This document shows, piece after piece, positions 1-11,995 of a stretch of 64,000 nucleotides of DNA. The notes below the pieces were generated by a model. The model was given only the letters and a program-made list of their open reading frames with translations. It ran no database searches and was not told where the DNA came from. Within the stretch, counting starts at the first letter, position 1. Every line of letters begins with the position of its first letter. A program made the position numbers and the translations under genes. The stretch comes from Gymnogyps californianus (taxonomy: Eukaryota; Chordata; Aves; Accipitriformes; Cathartidae): positions 496,001 through 560,000 of the forward strand of contig NW_026114290.1 of assembly GCF_018139145.2 (NCBI RefSeq), written 5' to 3'.

Positions 1-2027
1 GAGGGTCCGTCCCTGCTCCTGGGAAAAGCGGGGTCTCCATGGACCGAAGCAGCAGCACCCAAGTCAGGGCCCCTGGGTCCCATCCACGCCCTGGGGGCTT
101 TGCGGTGGTCTTTTCCCCTTCGGTCCGGATGAATCGCTGCCAATCCCTTGCCCATGGACGTGCTCTGGGGATTGCTTTGGTGTCTCCGTGCCAAACGGCA
201 GCCAGCCAGCACCATCCTGGGAGCATCCGTCAGTTTTCTCTTCCACGGCCGAGCTACGCTGCCGTTTGCTTGCAGGCGCAGCCTCTCCGCCTTCCACAGG
301 ATATGTGACAGTTCTCCTCCAGGCATTAGGAACTGGGATCCAGGAGGGCACATGGACACACCGGAGTGGGTTTATTTAACGTTCCCGTTTCTACCTGTCA
401 AAAAGCAAGGGAGCACTCGGTGGCTCTGCTGGGGAACGCAATTATTTTTTGGGGGCTCCATCTAGGCCCTTTTACTGAATTTCTTGATCCTTCAGATCCT
501 TCTCCCCAGGGAAGTCACAACTGCAGCAAAATCCCATTTGCGCAGCCCTATCTTTGCATCCGTGGAAGCCCGCTCCGCCCCTCTGTCACGCCACCCCGAT
601 GTCACTTGGCATTCAATTAACATTCATGCTAAGTTTCCTAACTAATCCCTTATTTTAAGGTTGCCGCTTACTCTCTCCTGGCATCAAACGCTTTTATCGC
701 TTACCCTGACGGAGGCGATGGCACAGAAGGACTTTTGGGGTTGGCTCGGAGAGCCCAGCTGAGGCTGGAGCCTGCATCTCCGGGACCTGCTCATGCTTGG
801 GCTGAGGCGGTCGCTGGTGGGACAGACCCCTGCGTGAAAAGGCGTCTCTATGCTTTTCCATGAGCCGTAGCTGTCCCAGATGAAGGAGCACGTTGCTCAG
901 ACCGCAAATATTGCGGGAAGGAGCGATATCCCTCGTTAAGACGTTTGCAGTTGTCAGCTTGGAGGGTGCCTGGACCTCTAGATGTAGCTCTTGAGCTGTT
1001 GTACAAAGATGAAACTAGACGCATCTCCCCAACCCCCCCCCCGCGCTCCCTGCAGGGCCATTTTGTGCGAGCTGCCTCTCAGCGTGGCATCTGCCCAGGG
1101 ACTGCCTTTTGCGTCCAATAGTTCTGCAAACATAACCTTAATTGGATCATCAACTGGATCTAATTTGCCGAGTTTCCCCCCCCCCCCCCCCTCCCCGCCC
1201 CGTGTTTCATTACGGGTCTGGGCAAGCGAGCGGCGTGCACGCCACTGCCAGCTGCGGGAGAGCTGCTGGCAGCTTCCAAGGACGACGCTGGAGCATTTAG
1301 CTCTGCTGTAATGAACTTTCCTGCTAATTATTTTTAGGCACCCCCAGCTTAAATAAGAGCTGTCGTTCCCTGCCGTGGCCTGGCTGGAAGGGGCTGGGCT
1401 GCTGCCTCTCTGCGGTGCGGGACTGAGCTTGCCTCGGTGCAGCCTGGAGGGTTCGGGGAGGGAGGCGATGGTTTGTGTGAGGTTCTTCCTCGGAGAGGGG
1501 AGGGAGAGAACAGGGATGGATTTCCTCCCCCCCTATATTTTAGCACAAAGTCCTTCTGCTGAGCCTGGATGGGCTTGGAGGGTGCTACTGTGTTTGCAAA
1601 CTCCTGCTGCAAGGTCAGGAGCCGTGCTTGCAAGGCAAGGGTGCCGCTGGAAAGCCCCACGCACAGCAAGAGGCGTTAGGGTGCTGGAGCCTGGTGTTTG
1701 CGGGCTCCCGGGTTTGCTTTGAACCCACCCAAGCTCTTTGCGGGCGTTGCACCCATGAAGGCACGAGCCCAGCGGCACCTTACAGCTCCCCTCCGCTGCA
1801 GCACCCAGCGGCGTGGCAACCCCGGGAGGCTTTCCATCCACGAGGCAAGCTCAGGAGGAATTGGACCGGTTTACTCTCCTGAGATGGCTCTGAAAGGCGG
1901 ATTGACCTCGTGGTCGGGGTCCCAGGACACCGAGGGTCCCTTCCCAGCGGCGCTCGTGACTCCACTTCTCTTTTTTTCCTCAGTTCTCCGCTGCTTTCAG
2001 CGGGATACCTCAGTGAGCTGCCCCGTA

Positions 2028-2076
2028 TCTCGGGGATGTTTGTCTCGGGGATGTTTGTCTCGGGGATGTTTGTCTC
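2028..2076. repeat. 15-bp tandem repeat, about 3 copies
   Basis: Three consecutive near-perfect copies of a 15-bp unit (TCTCGGGGATGTTTG) are visible. No gene context is apparent. Confidence 0.85.
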
Positions 2077-2663
2077 GATGCTGCAGCTTTACCCCCGTAA
2101 CAAATCATCCGCGGTGAGGCCGGGGTGTGCTGGGTGCTTTCCGTTCTTTTGCTGATGGTGAATTATTAGAGAGCAAGCAAGTCGTAGGAGCTGCCGTGTG
2201 CTTGGAGACCAAAGCAGGGAAGAGAAATTTTGGCTTGGCGATACAGCTGAGGCTGAATTCCTCCGGGCGTCTGCCACCTCTGATCTTTGCCCACGTGAGC
2301 AGCGGGGAGGGCACCTGAGCAGGGACCCTGGGGTGCTGCGTGCCTCCTGGCTGCTCTATAATAGATGGGGGAGCATGATTTATTCATGTTCACCAGCACC
2401 GGCTAGTATTTAGGTCGTTATTTCCATGAAAGGTCTCAAAGAACATTTCAATGTGACAAAGATTCCGATGGCCTTCGCTTCAGCTGAGCGAGGTCTCCCG
2501 GTCCCTCCGTCGCTGCTCCTGCCTTTCCCTCTTCATTCAGAAACTCGGGCATGTCCGACGTGTGGATTGGCAGTCCTTGTCCTGACAGCAGCCCCCATGG
2601 GTGATTATAAAGTGCCTTTTGTTCTTGCTAGGTCACAAAACTTGCCAACTTTGCTTTTAAATG

Positions 2664-2706
2664 TTTTTTTTATTATTTATTGTTGTTATTATTATTATTA
2701 TTTTAA
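2664..2706. repeat. AT-rich simple repeat (TTA/TTG)n
   Basis: A T-rich run followed by repeated TTA and TTG trinucleotides; a microsatellite, possibly the degraded tail of a retroposon. No associated element body was recognised. Confidence 0.8.
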
Positions 2707-3177
2707 AGCAGCTGCTTTTCTGTCCTGAATGCATCATAGCCGCCTTCCTGCATGTAGTTCTGCTTCCAACGGGACATGAGCAGGGAAATACTGGTGGGTA
2801 ATCGTTACCCTAATTCTTCTGATCCAGCCTCCTGCCTCCACCCCAGTTGCTTTAATGGTGGAAAAAGGAAGGGCAGCGGGCGTACGCCTTCCACGGGCTC
2901 TGTGCTGCTCCCAGCCAGGCTTGAATCTCGCCTGGTGGGAATGGCTTCCATCGCCAGCCCTTCTCCTGCCATCAAGCCCCGACTCCATGCCGGTGCAGGC
3001 TGTTACCGAAGGGGAGAGATGCTGGGAGAGGTCTGTCCGGCTGCGGTGATGGTAAATCCCATGGCAGTGCCGAGGTAAAGCCTGCTGCCGCCGGGCAGCT
3101 CTGGCTGCCCATCCAAGAGGGTTTCCTTTCCCAGGCATTGGAAATTAGGCTCCGAGGTATGGCAGGACCCGGTGCTT

Positions 3178-3512
3178 GTGCTGGGATGGAGGGCGGAAGG
3201 CACTGGGATGGAGGGCGGAAGGCAGTGGGATGGAGGGCGGAAGGCAGTGGGATGGAGGGCGGAAGGCAGTGGGATGGAGAGGGGAGGCAGTGGGATGGAG
3301 AGGGGAGACAGTGGGATGGAGGGGGAAGGCAGTGGGATGGAGAGGGGAGGCAGTGGGATGGAGGGGGAAGGCAGTGGGATGGAGGGGGAAGGCAGTGGGA
3401 TGGAGAGGGGAGGCAGTGGGATGGAGGGGAAGGCAGCGGGATGGAGGAGGAAGGTACTGGGATGCAGGGGGAAGGTACTGGGATGGAGGGGGAAGGCACT
3501 GGGGTGGAGGGG
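3178..3512. repeat. 21-22-bp G-rich minisatellite, about 15 copies
   Basis: Tandem copies of a 21-22-bp unit with core GGGATGGAGGGGGAAGGCAG fill this stretch, with GCGGAAGG and GAGGGGAGG variants. The array is purine-rich on the plus strand and gives long artefactual open frames of GMEGEGSGMERG type, which are not genes. The G runs are compatible with G-quadruplex formation. Confidence 0.92.
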
Positions 3513-5924
3513 AGGCCAGGAAAGCTGCTTACGTTGGTTCGGTGTAGAAGGGCAAGTGCTGCCTGGCTCCCGCTCCCAGGTTCCTGCGGAGCAGACCCAG
3601 CGCTCCAGGCTGCTCCCGCCAGAGTGAAGGAAGGGCTCGAATACCTGAATTAAAGCTGCTTCTTTGAAAAGGTGGACGGTGTCCTGAAGGTTTGGCTTCC
3701 GTACGGTTCGGGCACAGGCACCAGCTGGGCTCTGCTGGTCCCTGTCCCTGTGTCCTGTCCCTGACGGGAGCTGCTCCGAGTTCCCTCCTGGAAGCGAGCC
3801 AGCCGTGGCAGGCGAAGCATCAGCGGGGAAACAGCCCTCGGATGCAGGACCAGCTTGGAGGTGTCCAGGAAAGGAGCTGCCTGCTGCTCTTCCCCTCTGC
3901 ACCACGGAATGATACAGCCCTCTTCACGACGGAGAAGTTATAAATTTTTCCAGACTCCAGCAGATTTTTCCTGGTGGGTTGTTTGCTTATTTTTCCTTAC
4001 TCTTAAAGCACTGACTGTAATGATTAATCACCGCTTGCTCTGCACATTATATTTCCTCATCAGCCCCAGCGAGTCGACAAGAGTGGTGGGAGCTGCGGAA
4101 CGTCCAGAGTCGGAGTTCAGCCCGTTTCGCTTTTCACTGAGCCAATTAGTGCCTGGTTTTATGGTTTTCAGTTGGCCCATTAAACCTGCTACCTTCAAAC
4201 GAGTATTTCAAAATCTACAGCAATGAAAAAACACTGGGAAGGATCGTTCTCTTTTTTGGGAGGGTTGGAAACTTCTCCCTCTCTGCCTGGTGTGAAATGT
4301 GAGGGGTCCCCACCTCTCTGAGTCCAGGAGAGAAAGGCCAGCGTGAGATGCAAGGACTGGAAGCTTAAACAAGAGAAACGCGAGGTAGAGATGGTTTGCA
4401 TGGGGGGCTGGACCAGTTAATAAGGGATGTGCCCCAGTCTGGTGTTCGACAAACTGAGACCAGAATTAAGGGGTGAATATTTTTTATTTTTTAATTTCTT
4501 TTTTTAAATCGTAGGAGTAAGGAACCATAGAAACAGCTGACCAAAGGGCAAGGTGGGTCTTCCGTGCCTTAGCCAGCTACATTTTTCCTTCTCAAATACC
4601 CGTCCTAGCTCAGCCGGCGGCTGTTGCTGAGACTGGCTGGGTGATTAAGCTGGGACTGTGCTGGAGCAGGGAGATGCGATCGCATCCGCTAGCTTTGAAG
4701 TCCGTGAAACCGCCCGGAGGCTTGCACCCTGCTGACCCTCAGGGAGATAAATGAGGAGCCGCTCTACAAGGAGCCGTTTAAACCCTCTGCTTCTCGTCCC
4801 TTAGAGGCGAGCAGCGGGAACTTTCCCTCAGCTGCTTTTGCTCCAGAAAACCTGGCGCGGTGGGCTGGGTTTTTCCTTGCTTGGATTAATAGCGCCTGGA
4901 TGATGGACGGGGCTGTTGGAGCAGGGCTTTCTGCCTAGCTGTGCTTCGTCGCTCTCAGATGCAGGCGTCGTCCGGGGTTGTTTGCATCCACTGCTGCTTC
5001 TCTGGTTGGAAATCCGTTTCTCCCCTGTTTTCATCCCCAAAATGAACTGCAAGCGATGCTTTAGCTAGCTCAGAGTTGCGTCGGTGCTGTTGGGTCGGGT
5101 TGATCCGCTGGGTGTATCTGACACGTGGGAGATGCTCAGCTGCTCGGGATCTTTGGGTCGTGTTGCCGGTCCCCGGCCCCGGCCCCACGCCACCCCACGT
5201 CTCTGTGGATGTTCAGCCCTGCCCTCCCGCTGCTCTCTCAGCTCCTTCCCTTCTGTCCTGACACCAGAGCCGTCTTGCCATCATTTACTTACGTGCCTTA
5301 GTCACTGAGACCTCGTTTGCCTCCGCTCAGCCCGTAGAGCTTGAAAATCCTATTACTCCTTGCCGTGTGCGTGTGTCCCCGTCCTCCCCCTGCCCCGCTG
5401 TGGGTGTCTGCCCTATGGGTGCCCTCCTGGGGCTCGTAATCCGGGCTGGTACCATCAGCATTTTCCTGGTGTCCTGGCACAGCTTCCCAGCGATGCGGAG
5501 ATGTTATTAATACACAAATCCTGCAAAATTTTCAGCGTTTCAGCCCCCTTAACAAGCAAGGAGTAAATAAACCCGGTGGGTGAGGGCAGGCGAGGAGGGG
5601 AATGGCTTTTCCCCGGCTGACCGGGAGCAAAGGTGCCAGGCTCCCTCTTGAGCAGAGGGACACAGCCCTCCGAGCCCCGTTACCACCCAACCCAGCCTGG
5701 CAGGGAGCTGCCTACACCTGCCTGCACCGTCCCGCCCCGGTTGTAGCCCTCGCTGATGCTCAGCTGCATCCCAAGGCTCCGAGGTTTCCATAGCAACTCC
5801 CCGAGCATCCACGCTGCCGCTGCGGAGAGCTGTGGGGCCCTGCGCAGCGTTGCCTCCTCCGCCTGCCCTGCCTGTGCTCGAGGAGGGCTCAGCAGCTTGT
5901 CAACATACCCAAACCTTTGGGCAT

Positions 5925-6018
5925 TATTTCTATATATTTGATATTTATTCTATTTATATATATATTTATATATATATTTATATGTTTTTATACCTATATA
6001 TATTTTTTATATATTCTG
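5925..6018. repeat. AT-rich simple repeat (TATATT)n
   Basis: An almost pure A/T tract of TATATATTTATA-type repeats about 90 bp long, standing out against GC-rich surroundings. A low-complexity microsatellite. Confidence 0.85.
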
Positions 6019-6539
6019 TGCAACTCAGGAGAGCCCTCTAGGAAGGTGGATGGCGGGGATTTTGGTTGCAGTGCTTGGGCGTCACGAGGATGCGATGCTC
6101 AAGGGTATCCAAAGGTCCACAGCCGGCGGCTCCAGGGACCAGGGCTTCGACGTGGCGCGGTCCCGTGCCTTTTGCGTTAGTTGGCCCAGGTACTTGTGCC
6201 CATTCGAGGGCGCGAGGATGCGCGCCTGGCTCCGGCAAACCCTGCGTGGGGTGATTTTGTGCACGTCTCGTTCCTCCCTGCAACTCGGATCTCTAAACCC
6301 CGCTGGTCCTGTTCGGATGCTTGGCCCACCTCTGCTTCCTACCGGCTCTTCCGCCCCTCATTGGAGACGGTAAATAAAAAAGAGCCGGCAATTAGCTCGC
6401 AGCGAGCCTGCAGCGAGGCGCCCGAGCCCTTTTATTCGGGGCTGCGGGTGCGAACGAGACGCCGGCTGGCGCAAAAACGTGAAACCAGCCACCTGGCTTC
6501 GCAGGCAGAGCCGAGCCCCTCTCCCGCTGAATGGCACTC

Positions 6540-6815
6540 AAAGGCAGATGATGACCATTATCCCGATCCATAGCAGCAAATGATGCATTTCCAGCCCTCC
6601 AAGTGCAGCCGCAATTAATCAGAGTCTATTTATGGCAGGCAATTCATCAAAAGGGAAGAAATCATCAACATTGTAATGGGAGGCTTTAATGTCCACGCAT
6701 TCAGAAGCAAATCTCAGCAAGCTGCTTCCAATCTGCGCAAACATCTCGCTGCCGTGGAGCGGGAATACATTTCCATATTAATGACCTGAGGGGCTTTTAT
6801 TACTTCCAGGGAATG
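6540..6815. promoter_or_regulatory. Candidate conserved noncoding element (AT-rich island)
   Basis: About 275 bp of balanced, non-repetitive sequence with several homeodomain-like cores (CAATTAATCA, CAATTCATCA, TATTAATGA), an ATGCATTT octamer-like site and no sustained open frame. Such complex AT-rich islands in a GC-rich avian region often are conserved enhancers. The call rests on composition and motif content only; no alignment was possible. Confidence 0.35.
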
Positions 6816-7197
6816 TGCTGCTAATGCAGAAAGAGCGTGCTCGCTCCGTCAGGATGAGGCCCCGGGTGGGCAAAAGCAGCGTGGCTCTGAATTTGGGCAG
6901 GTGTCTTTGCCTGTCCCCGTGTCCCCTGCTCTTGCGTGACTTTCAGGACTTTTCGGCGAAGCCGGAGGCACGTTTTCAACTTGGGCCGTGGGTCTGGTTC
7001 ACGATCTGATTACATCGGCAACCGCGAACGCATAGATGGGGTTAAAAAAGTCATGAGCTTCCTTCTCCGTCAATCCAGCGGCTGCCTGGGTTGAGTTGGT
7101 AGATGGATTTGGGCCGGAGTAACGCTGCTTATGAGGCTTCTGCTTCCTCGCGTCTCCTCCTGGGAGGGAGGGCTGTTGTGCAAGGAGGTGTTTTATC

Positions 7198-7302
7198 TTA
7201 GAATCGTAGAACAGTTTGGGTTGGAAGGGACCTTTAAAGGTCATCTAGTCCAACCCCCTCCCTGCAATGAGCAGGGACATCTTTAACCAGATCAGGCTGC
7301 TC
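7198..7302 (-). mobile_element. CR1 LINE, truncated 3' end
   Basis: The segment reads as the antisense of the CR1 3' tail: it begins AGAATCGTAGAACAGTTTG, continues through GGTTGGAAGGGACC and CATCTAGTCCAACCCC, then loses similarity near the AGGCTGCTC stretch. The ATTCTATGATTCT-type terminus marks the 3' end, so the element lies on the minus strand. It is a short, 5'-truncated, mildly diverged copy with no reverse transcriptase sequence. CR1 is the dominant LINE of birds and other sauropsids, so this supports the avian origin of the window. Confidence 0.93.
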
Positions 7303-10300
7303 TTGGTGGTTTGCTTGTAGGTACTGAGGCTCGAGAGGCAGGGCTGGAGAGCCGTGTTGCTTTCGGAGGAGAAGGCGGCAGGTTTTGTGATCCATCCCCG
7401 GTAATGGTGCGTTCCTCCCTGCCCAGCATCTCTAGCGGGTTATTTGGTAGGGAATCCCCTTCCCTCCTTGCTTTCTGCTGTTCAGCGGAGGCATCCGAGT
7501 CTCCGTAGTTTTCAACTGAATGAAGGAGGTAAAAATCCTCCGCTTCTTTCTGCTTATTTCTTATGCAAAGTGCTGAAAGAGCCAGAGCAGAAGGAAGGGG
7601 CCCCTCGTGCACGGATGACAAAATTGCCCAGACATCAAGGCTTCCCACCGGGAACACTTGCCGGCAAAAAAAGCAATTTTTTTTTTTTTAATCCTTCTCC
7701 AGCAGTTGTAAATTTGCAAAGCAGGCGCCAGGTTGTGGCCCTCAGGGAAATCTTAATTTGAACAAAGCAGCTCTGATGATTTCTGGGGATGGACAGGGAA
7801 ACCTGGGAATTACTTGGAAGCTTCGGGGCCAGGGGGGGTTTTACATCTTCTGTGAAACACAAGGCTAAAAACTGCACGTGCAGTGCAGAAAGGAGGGTTG
7901 GGCAGTGCTAGTGTCGTGATCGTTGGGGTGATCTAGTTCCCTCCTCTTCCTCTCCAACTTCGTCTCTTCTGGAGCATCCTTGCTGCTGGGAGGTCTTTCC
8001 TGGGACCGTGTCTGTCTGCTCTTGCTCCCTTTTATCTTCACGGAAGCTTCTGCTCCTGTTTGCCGGGAGCTTGCGGCGAAGGAGAGCGCTTTCAGGCCGA
8101 GCAGAAGCATCTGCCGTCGATCCGGTCCTGCTCGGGGCCGCGGCTTTGCATGGTGATTGTTCGGGGCGCGGGAGCAGGGGCTGCCCTCCGGATGAGCATT
8201 ATCCAGAGACACCGGAGACTACCCGAGGAGCAGACAGACCAGATGGAGACACCCTTCCAGCCGGGGTTTGTCTCGCCGTGCTGCGTTGGAGCTGGCTATC
8301 CCAACCCCCTGTGCATCAGTGGAGAGAAACCGGCACTTCCAGGCGATCCACCGAGCTTATGTGAGTGTCCGCAAGAGGACCTGGGACCTTACTCCTTCCT
8401 TAAACAAGCCTGCGGTCTCCTTTTGGATGGGCTACACCTCGAGCAGGTCCTTGTGCAGTCCTGGTGTAAGAGGGCTTGACGTAGAAGCTACCAGACGGTG
8501 TACAGTCCTGCCTGGCCTCTGCAGAGATCTTGCGTGGTGCTTGCTTCAAACTTTCAAGCGAGACGCCAGGGTTTGGTGTGCGGTGAAGGGAACCCCCGAG
8601 GTCCCCACCGAACGGACGGGGTGGACGTGAAGGACACCGAGGGTGAGACCGATGGGGTCTGCGGGGCTGAGAGGTTCCGGCAAAGTGAAGGATAAACCCG
8701 ACGGAGGTTTGCAGCCGGAGAAGCGTCCTTCCCCTCTGCTCCCATCTTTGTCCTCCTCATATTGCCCGGCCAGGCGGCGGGACAGCTTGAGCTGTCCTCT
8801 CTGTCCTCCGCCACGGTGCTACGGATGGGTGCAGAGCGGGGGGACGGACGGACGGACGGACAGCGCCGGATCTCAGGGCAGCTCAGCACAAGCCTAGCCT
8901 CTTCTCATTCCTTCTCCCTGCTTCCTTCCCGTGCTGTCCCCATCTACCCTTCTCTGCGGCCATCGCTCTCGACTGTCCTTGCTTCCAACTCCGCTTCCCG
9001 CTGCTCGTTTCCACTCTCTTCCGCTGGGTTTGCTCCGTGCCCCCATCCCAGCTTCGATGATATCGCGATGGCTTCGGCTTGGCCACTCTCTGAATCCTCC
9101 TTAATCGGCTGCGGTTCGCTGCCTGGGATTGCAGATTGAAAGAGCAATTTTTTTATTTTTTTTTTTTCTTTTTGGCTGCTGTTGCGCTGAACAGCAGGAA
9201 CGCAATTAGCAGCGGCGTTAACGGAGCAATTTGGAGCTGGTCCCCCTCTGCTATGCCCTCCTGTGCCGTGGCTTTTTTGCTCACCTCTCTCTCGTTTCTC
9301 ACTTTCAGCGGCAAAATAATCCAGTGAGTTAAGAGGGTGCATCCCCCCCCCCCCGCCCCCAAATCACATCTAAAGCCTTTATTTTGAAAGGCAGCCTGCC
9401 GTTAATCATTAATAAACCAGCCGGAGACGCCGCTGGATTCCTAGAAGGTTTCTATTCATAACGAGCGTCGATTAGAAAAGTTCATCACATGAACTCCGAT
9501 GAACGGATTGCGCTGACAGCTCTTGGACACCGTCTCTCTGCCGACCGGCGGAGCTCGGCGTAGGCACTGGGATGCTTTTCGGAGGAGCCGATATCTTCAG
9601 CTGGATATCTCATCTGCTCCGGCCAACCGTTAGCCCTGCTCCTCCCTGGAGCCGAGGGATGATGCTGGGAGCGTGTGTGGGTGTCCTGCTGGCTCCTGGG
9701 CACCCAGTTCCGTTCATCCCGGCGCTGTCCATCCGGATAATTAAGCTGTGGTTTTAAAAATATCTTGCGATGTGGCGGGAGGGGGGGTGTTAGTGTTTTA
9801 TTTCCGTCATCTCTTTAAATATGTATCTTACCTCTGCCCGGTGAGAGACAGGACAGCTCGTTAGCTGCAAATCTGGTGCTAATTGCCTGATAGGGAAGGT
9901 GAGTCATTCCCAAGCTGTTCCTTACTCATTCCACCGGGGAACCAGCACCGGCCAAAACAAAATCCTGCCTTTTCAATGCTGCCGGGGGTGCAGTCGCAGG
10001 GTGGGCGAGCCTGCGTGGGTGGGGGTCCTGGGGATGCGCGGGTGCACGCAAGTACGTGGGCTTGCTCCGAGCCCCTCACGGTGTAAAGGTAAATCCCTTT
10101 CCAGCGATGATGCTCGCCTGGCTTGGACCCTCCTGGGGGGATGCTGAGGGGCATGGGGACCCCAGCCCCGCCTGGTCCTGGGGCAGGCTCGGGCAGAAGC
10201 AGCCTGGCTGGAGTCAGAGCCTCCGAATACCTGCTCTGCGATAAAATATTCCCTCTCGTGGGTTATAAATAGCGTGAGATGTGACTGCAAGTGAAATCAC

Positions 10301-11394
10301 TTTTAATATAAAGTAATGAGAAGAGGAGGAGTGCAGGCAGGAAATATCACTGCTGCTGGGTCAGCCTGGATTTAGCTCTGAAATTAAACAGCCTTGGGGG
10401 ATCCCAGGATAAATAAAGGTGAGCAAATGGCGCCGAAGAGGAGATAACGTCAAGGCTGGGCTCATAGAGCGAGGCAAAGGTGCTCGGCTGGTCTGGCTGC
10501 CCGTTCGTGTAAATAGTTGGACCCTTTGAAGGGCAGGAGCTGAGTGCCTGCCCCTAAACGGATTACAAATGCGCCTTTATTCGCTGCGTCGTGCTGCAAG
10601 GTGGCACGGGGGCTTGACCTGCGCGCCTTCCCCTGCGTCGCCGGCCGTCGGGTTGATGCTCGTAGCAGCCGAGTGGGCTGAGCGAAGGCAGAGCGTGGGC
10701 TGAGCGAAGGCAGAGGAGACTCACTTGGCCCCTTCCAGCAGCTCGGTGACGTTCCTCCGGCGCCCGCGGCCGTCGCTTTGTCTTTGCCAGGGTCTCCGGT
10801 TCGGGCTCTCGGTGCGCACCGGGATGGGTCAGGGTCTCCGGTTCGGGCTCTCGGGCTGAGCGAAGGCAGAGCGTGGGCTGAGCGAAGGCAGAGCGTGGGC
10901 CGTCTCCTGCCTGGGGAGGCTGCGGGTAAGGGCCTGCTGCCTGCAGCCGCTGGGCTCGGGCTCCGTCGGCTTCCAAGAGCTCCTGGACTCGCAAGCTCAG
11001 GAAGCGCCTTGAGCAAGCCAACTCCTTGCGTTCCATTTTGGGTTATTTTAATGCACCAACTGGGACCGCCCAAACTCCAGCTATAGCAACAAGGGGTAGA
11101 AAAAACCATTGCAGTGGTAAGGGAAGGTTTTGAGGGCGACGGGTAGCATAAGAGCATCACGCCAAGGACCTGACGCCGGGAAGCAAACCGGTGGAACCGT
11201 TTAGGTACCTTCTTCAGCCCACAGGATCCCAGTGCCAGTCGTGAAGCCTCCAGCTGCAGGAGGAGCAAAACCGGAATGAAATAAAAGCCGGACGCTTCAC
11301 CTGACAAGGCACAAAATTTCGGATGGGGACAACAAGCAGCCGGAGGAAGTGAGGGCTTAATCACCTCAATCTGGAGACGGCTTCGTTATTATGG
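7303..11394. other. Gene-free stretch with minor repeats
   Basis: No coding exon recognised. Visible items are a poly-T run near 7.68 kb, T and C runs at 9.15 and 9.34 kb, short AT-rich complex islands at about 9.37-9.48 kb and 10.24-10.34 kb (TTAATCATTAATAAACC and related) that may be regulatory, and a duplicated motif block at 10.67-10.90 kb. The remaining open frames look random. Confidence 0.45.
10672..10900. repeat. Interspersed short duplications
   Basis: The motif GGGCTGAGCGAAGGCAGAG occurs as two tandem copies near 10.68 kb and again twice near 10.86 kb. Between them GGGTCTCCGGTTCGGGCTCT is present twice. The nested pattern suggests slippage-type duplication rather than a transposon. 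Confidence 0.8.
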
Positions 11395-11995
11395 CTCTCA
11401 TGGAAAATATCTATTGAAAGGCTGGAAAAAGGAACGGAGTATAATCAGGAGCCAGTGTGCCGAGCAGTGTTTCCCACACAAACAGCATCTTCAGAGATGA
11501 AAGAACAATTTACAAAACAAAGGCATGGCAATTCTTCCAACTGATAAAGAGTCCAACAATAGATATTTACCCGCTAATGAACACACGAAACGGCTGTGAA
11601 GGGAATCTTAATGAGGAGCGAGGAGGTGAAATCCTGGCCAGCATGTCAGGAAATCTCCGTGCTCGGCAGCAGCGGGAAAGAGGACTTCTTCTGCGCCCAC
11701 TGCCCGGGCCCCTTTGGTGCCTCTAGAGAGTAACGGAGCAACATTGCACAGCGTGGTGAAGAAACGGGGGGGAGAAAAGTGCTGAGAATTACAGCTGTCT
11801 CCTTTACACCCAAATATTGCAAGCCCCTGCTGAGAAAATTAGTTGCCGTATAATTAACTCAGAATTATATTGGCAATAAATATGTAATTATATTTGTACT
11901 AGTACGGGCGGCTTGCGATTACAAATGGCATTTAGCAAAATAAATGAACCAGCGAGAAGTCCGTCGGCATCCCGTAAAATGCTGGCTGGCATTTT
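11395..11995. promoter_or_regulatory. Candidate conserved noncoding elements (two AT-rich islands)
   Basis: Two complex AT-rich islands, about 11395-11680 and 11800-11990, carry CTATTGAAAGG, AACAATTTACAAAAC, AATATGTAATTATATTTG and related TAATTA-type cores without low-complexity repetition. They resemble vertebrate developmental enhancers in composition. No open frame with a known domain crosses them. Conservation is inferred, not measured. Confidence 0.35.

Larger units (their letters stand above)
1..6539. other. Gene-free flank, no coding exon recognised
   Basis: I recognise no protein-coding exon, RNA gene or full-length mobile element here. All open frames are short, lack family signatures and overlap on both strands. 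What can be seen is a small 15-bp repeat near 2.03 kb, an AT-rich simple repeat near 2.67 kb, a 21-bp minisatellite at 3.18-3.51 kb, C runs near 1.18 kb and a TATAT tract near 5.95 kb. Isolated exons without a family signature could still be hidden here. Confidence 0.5.
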
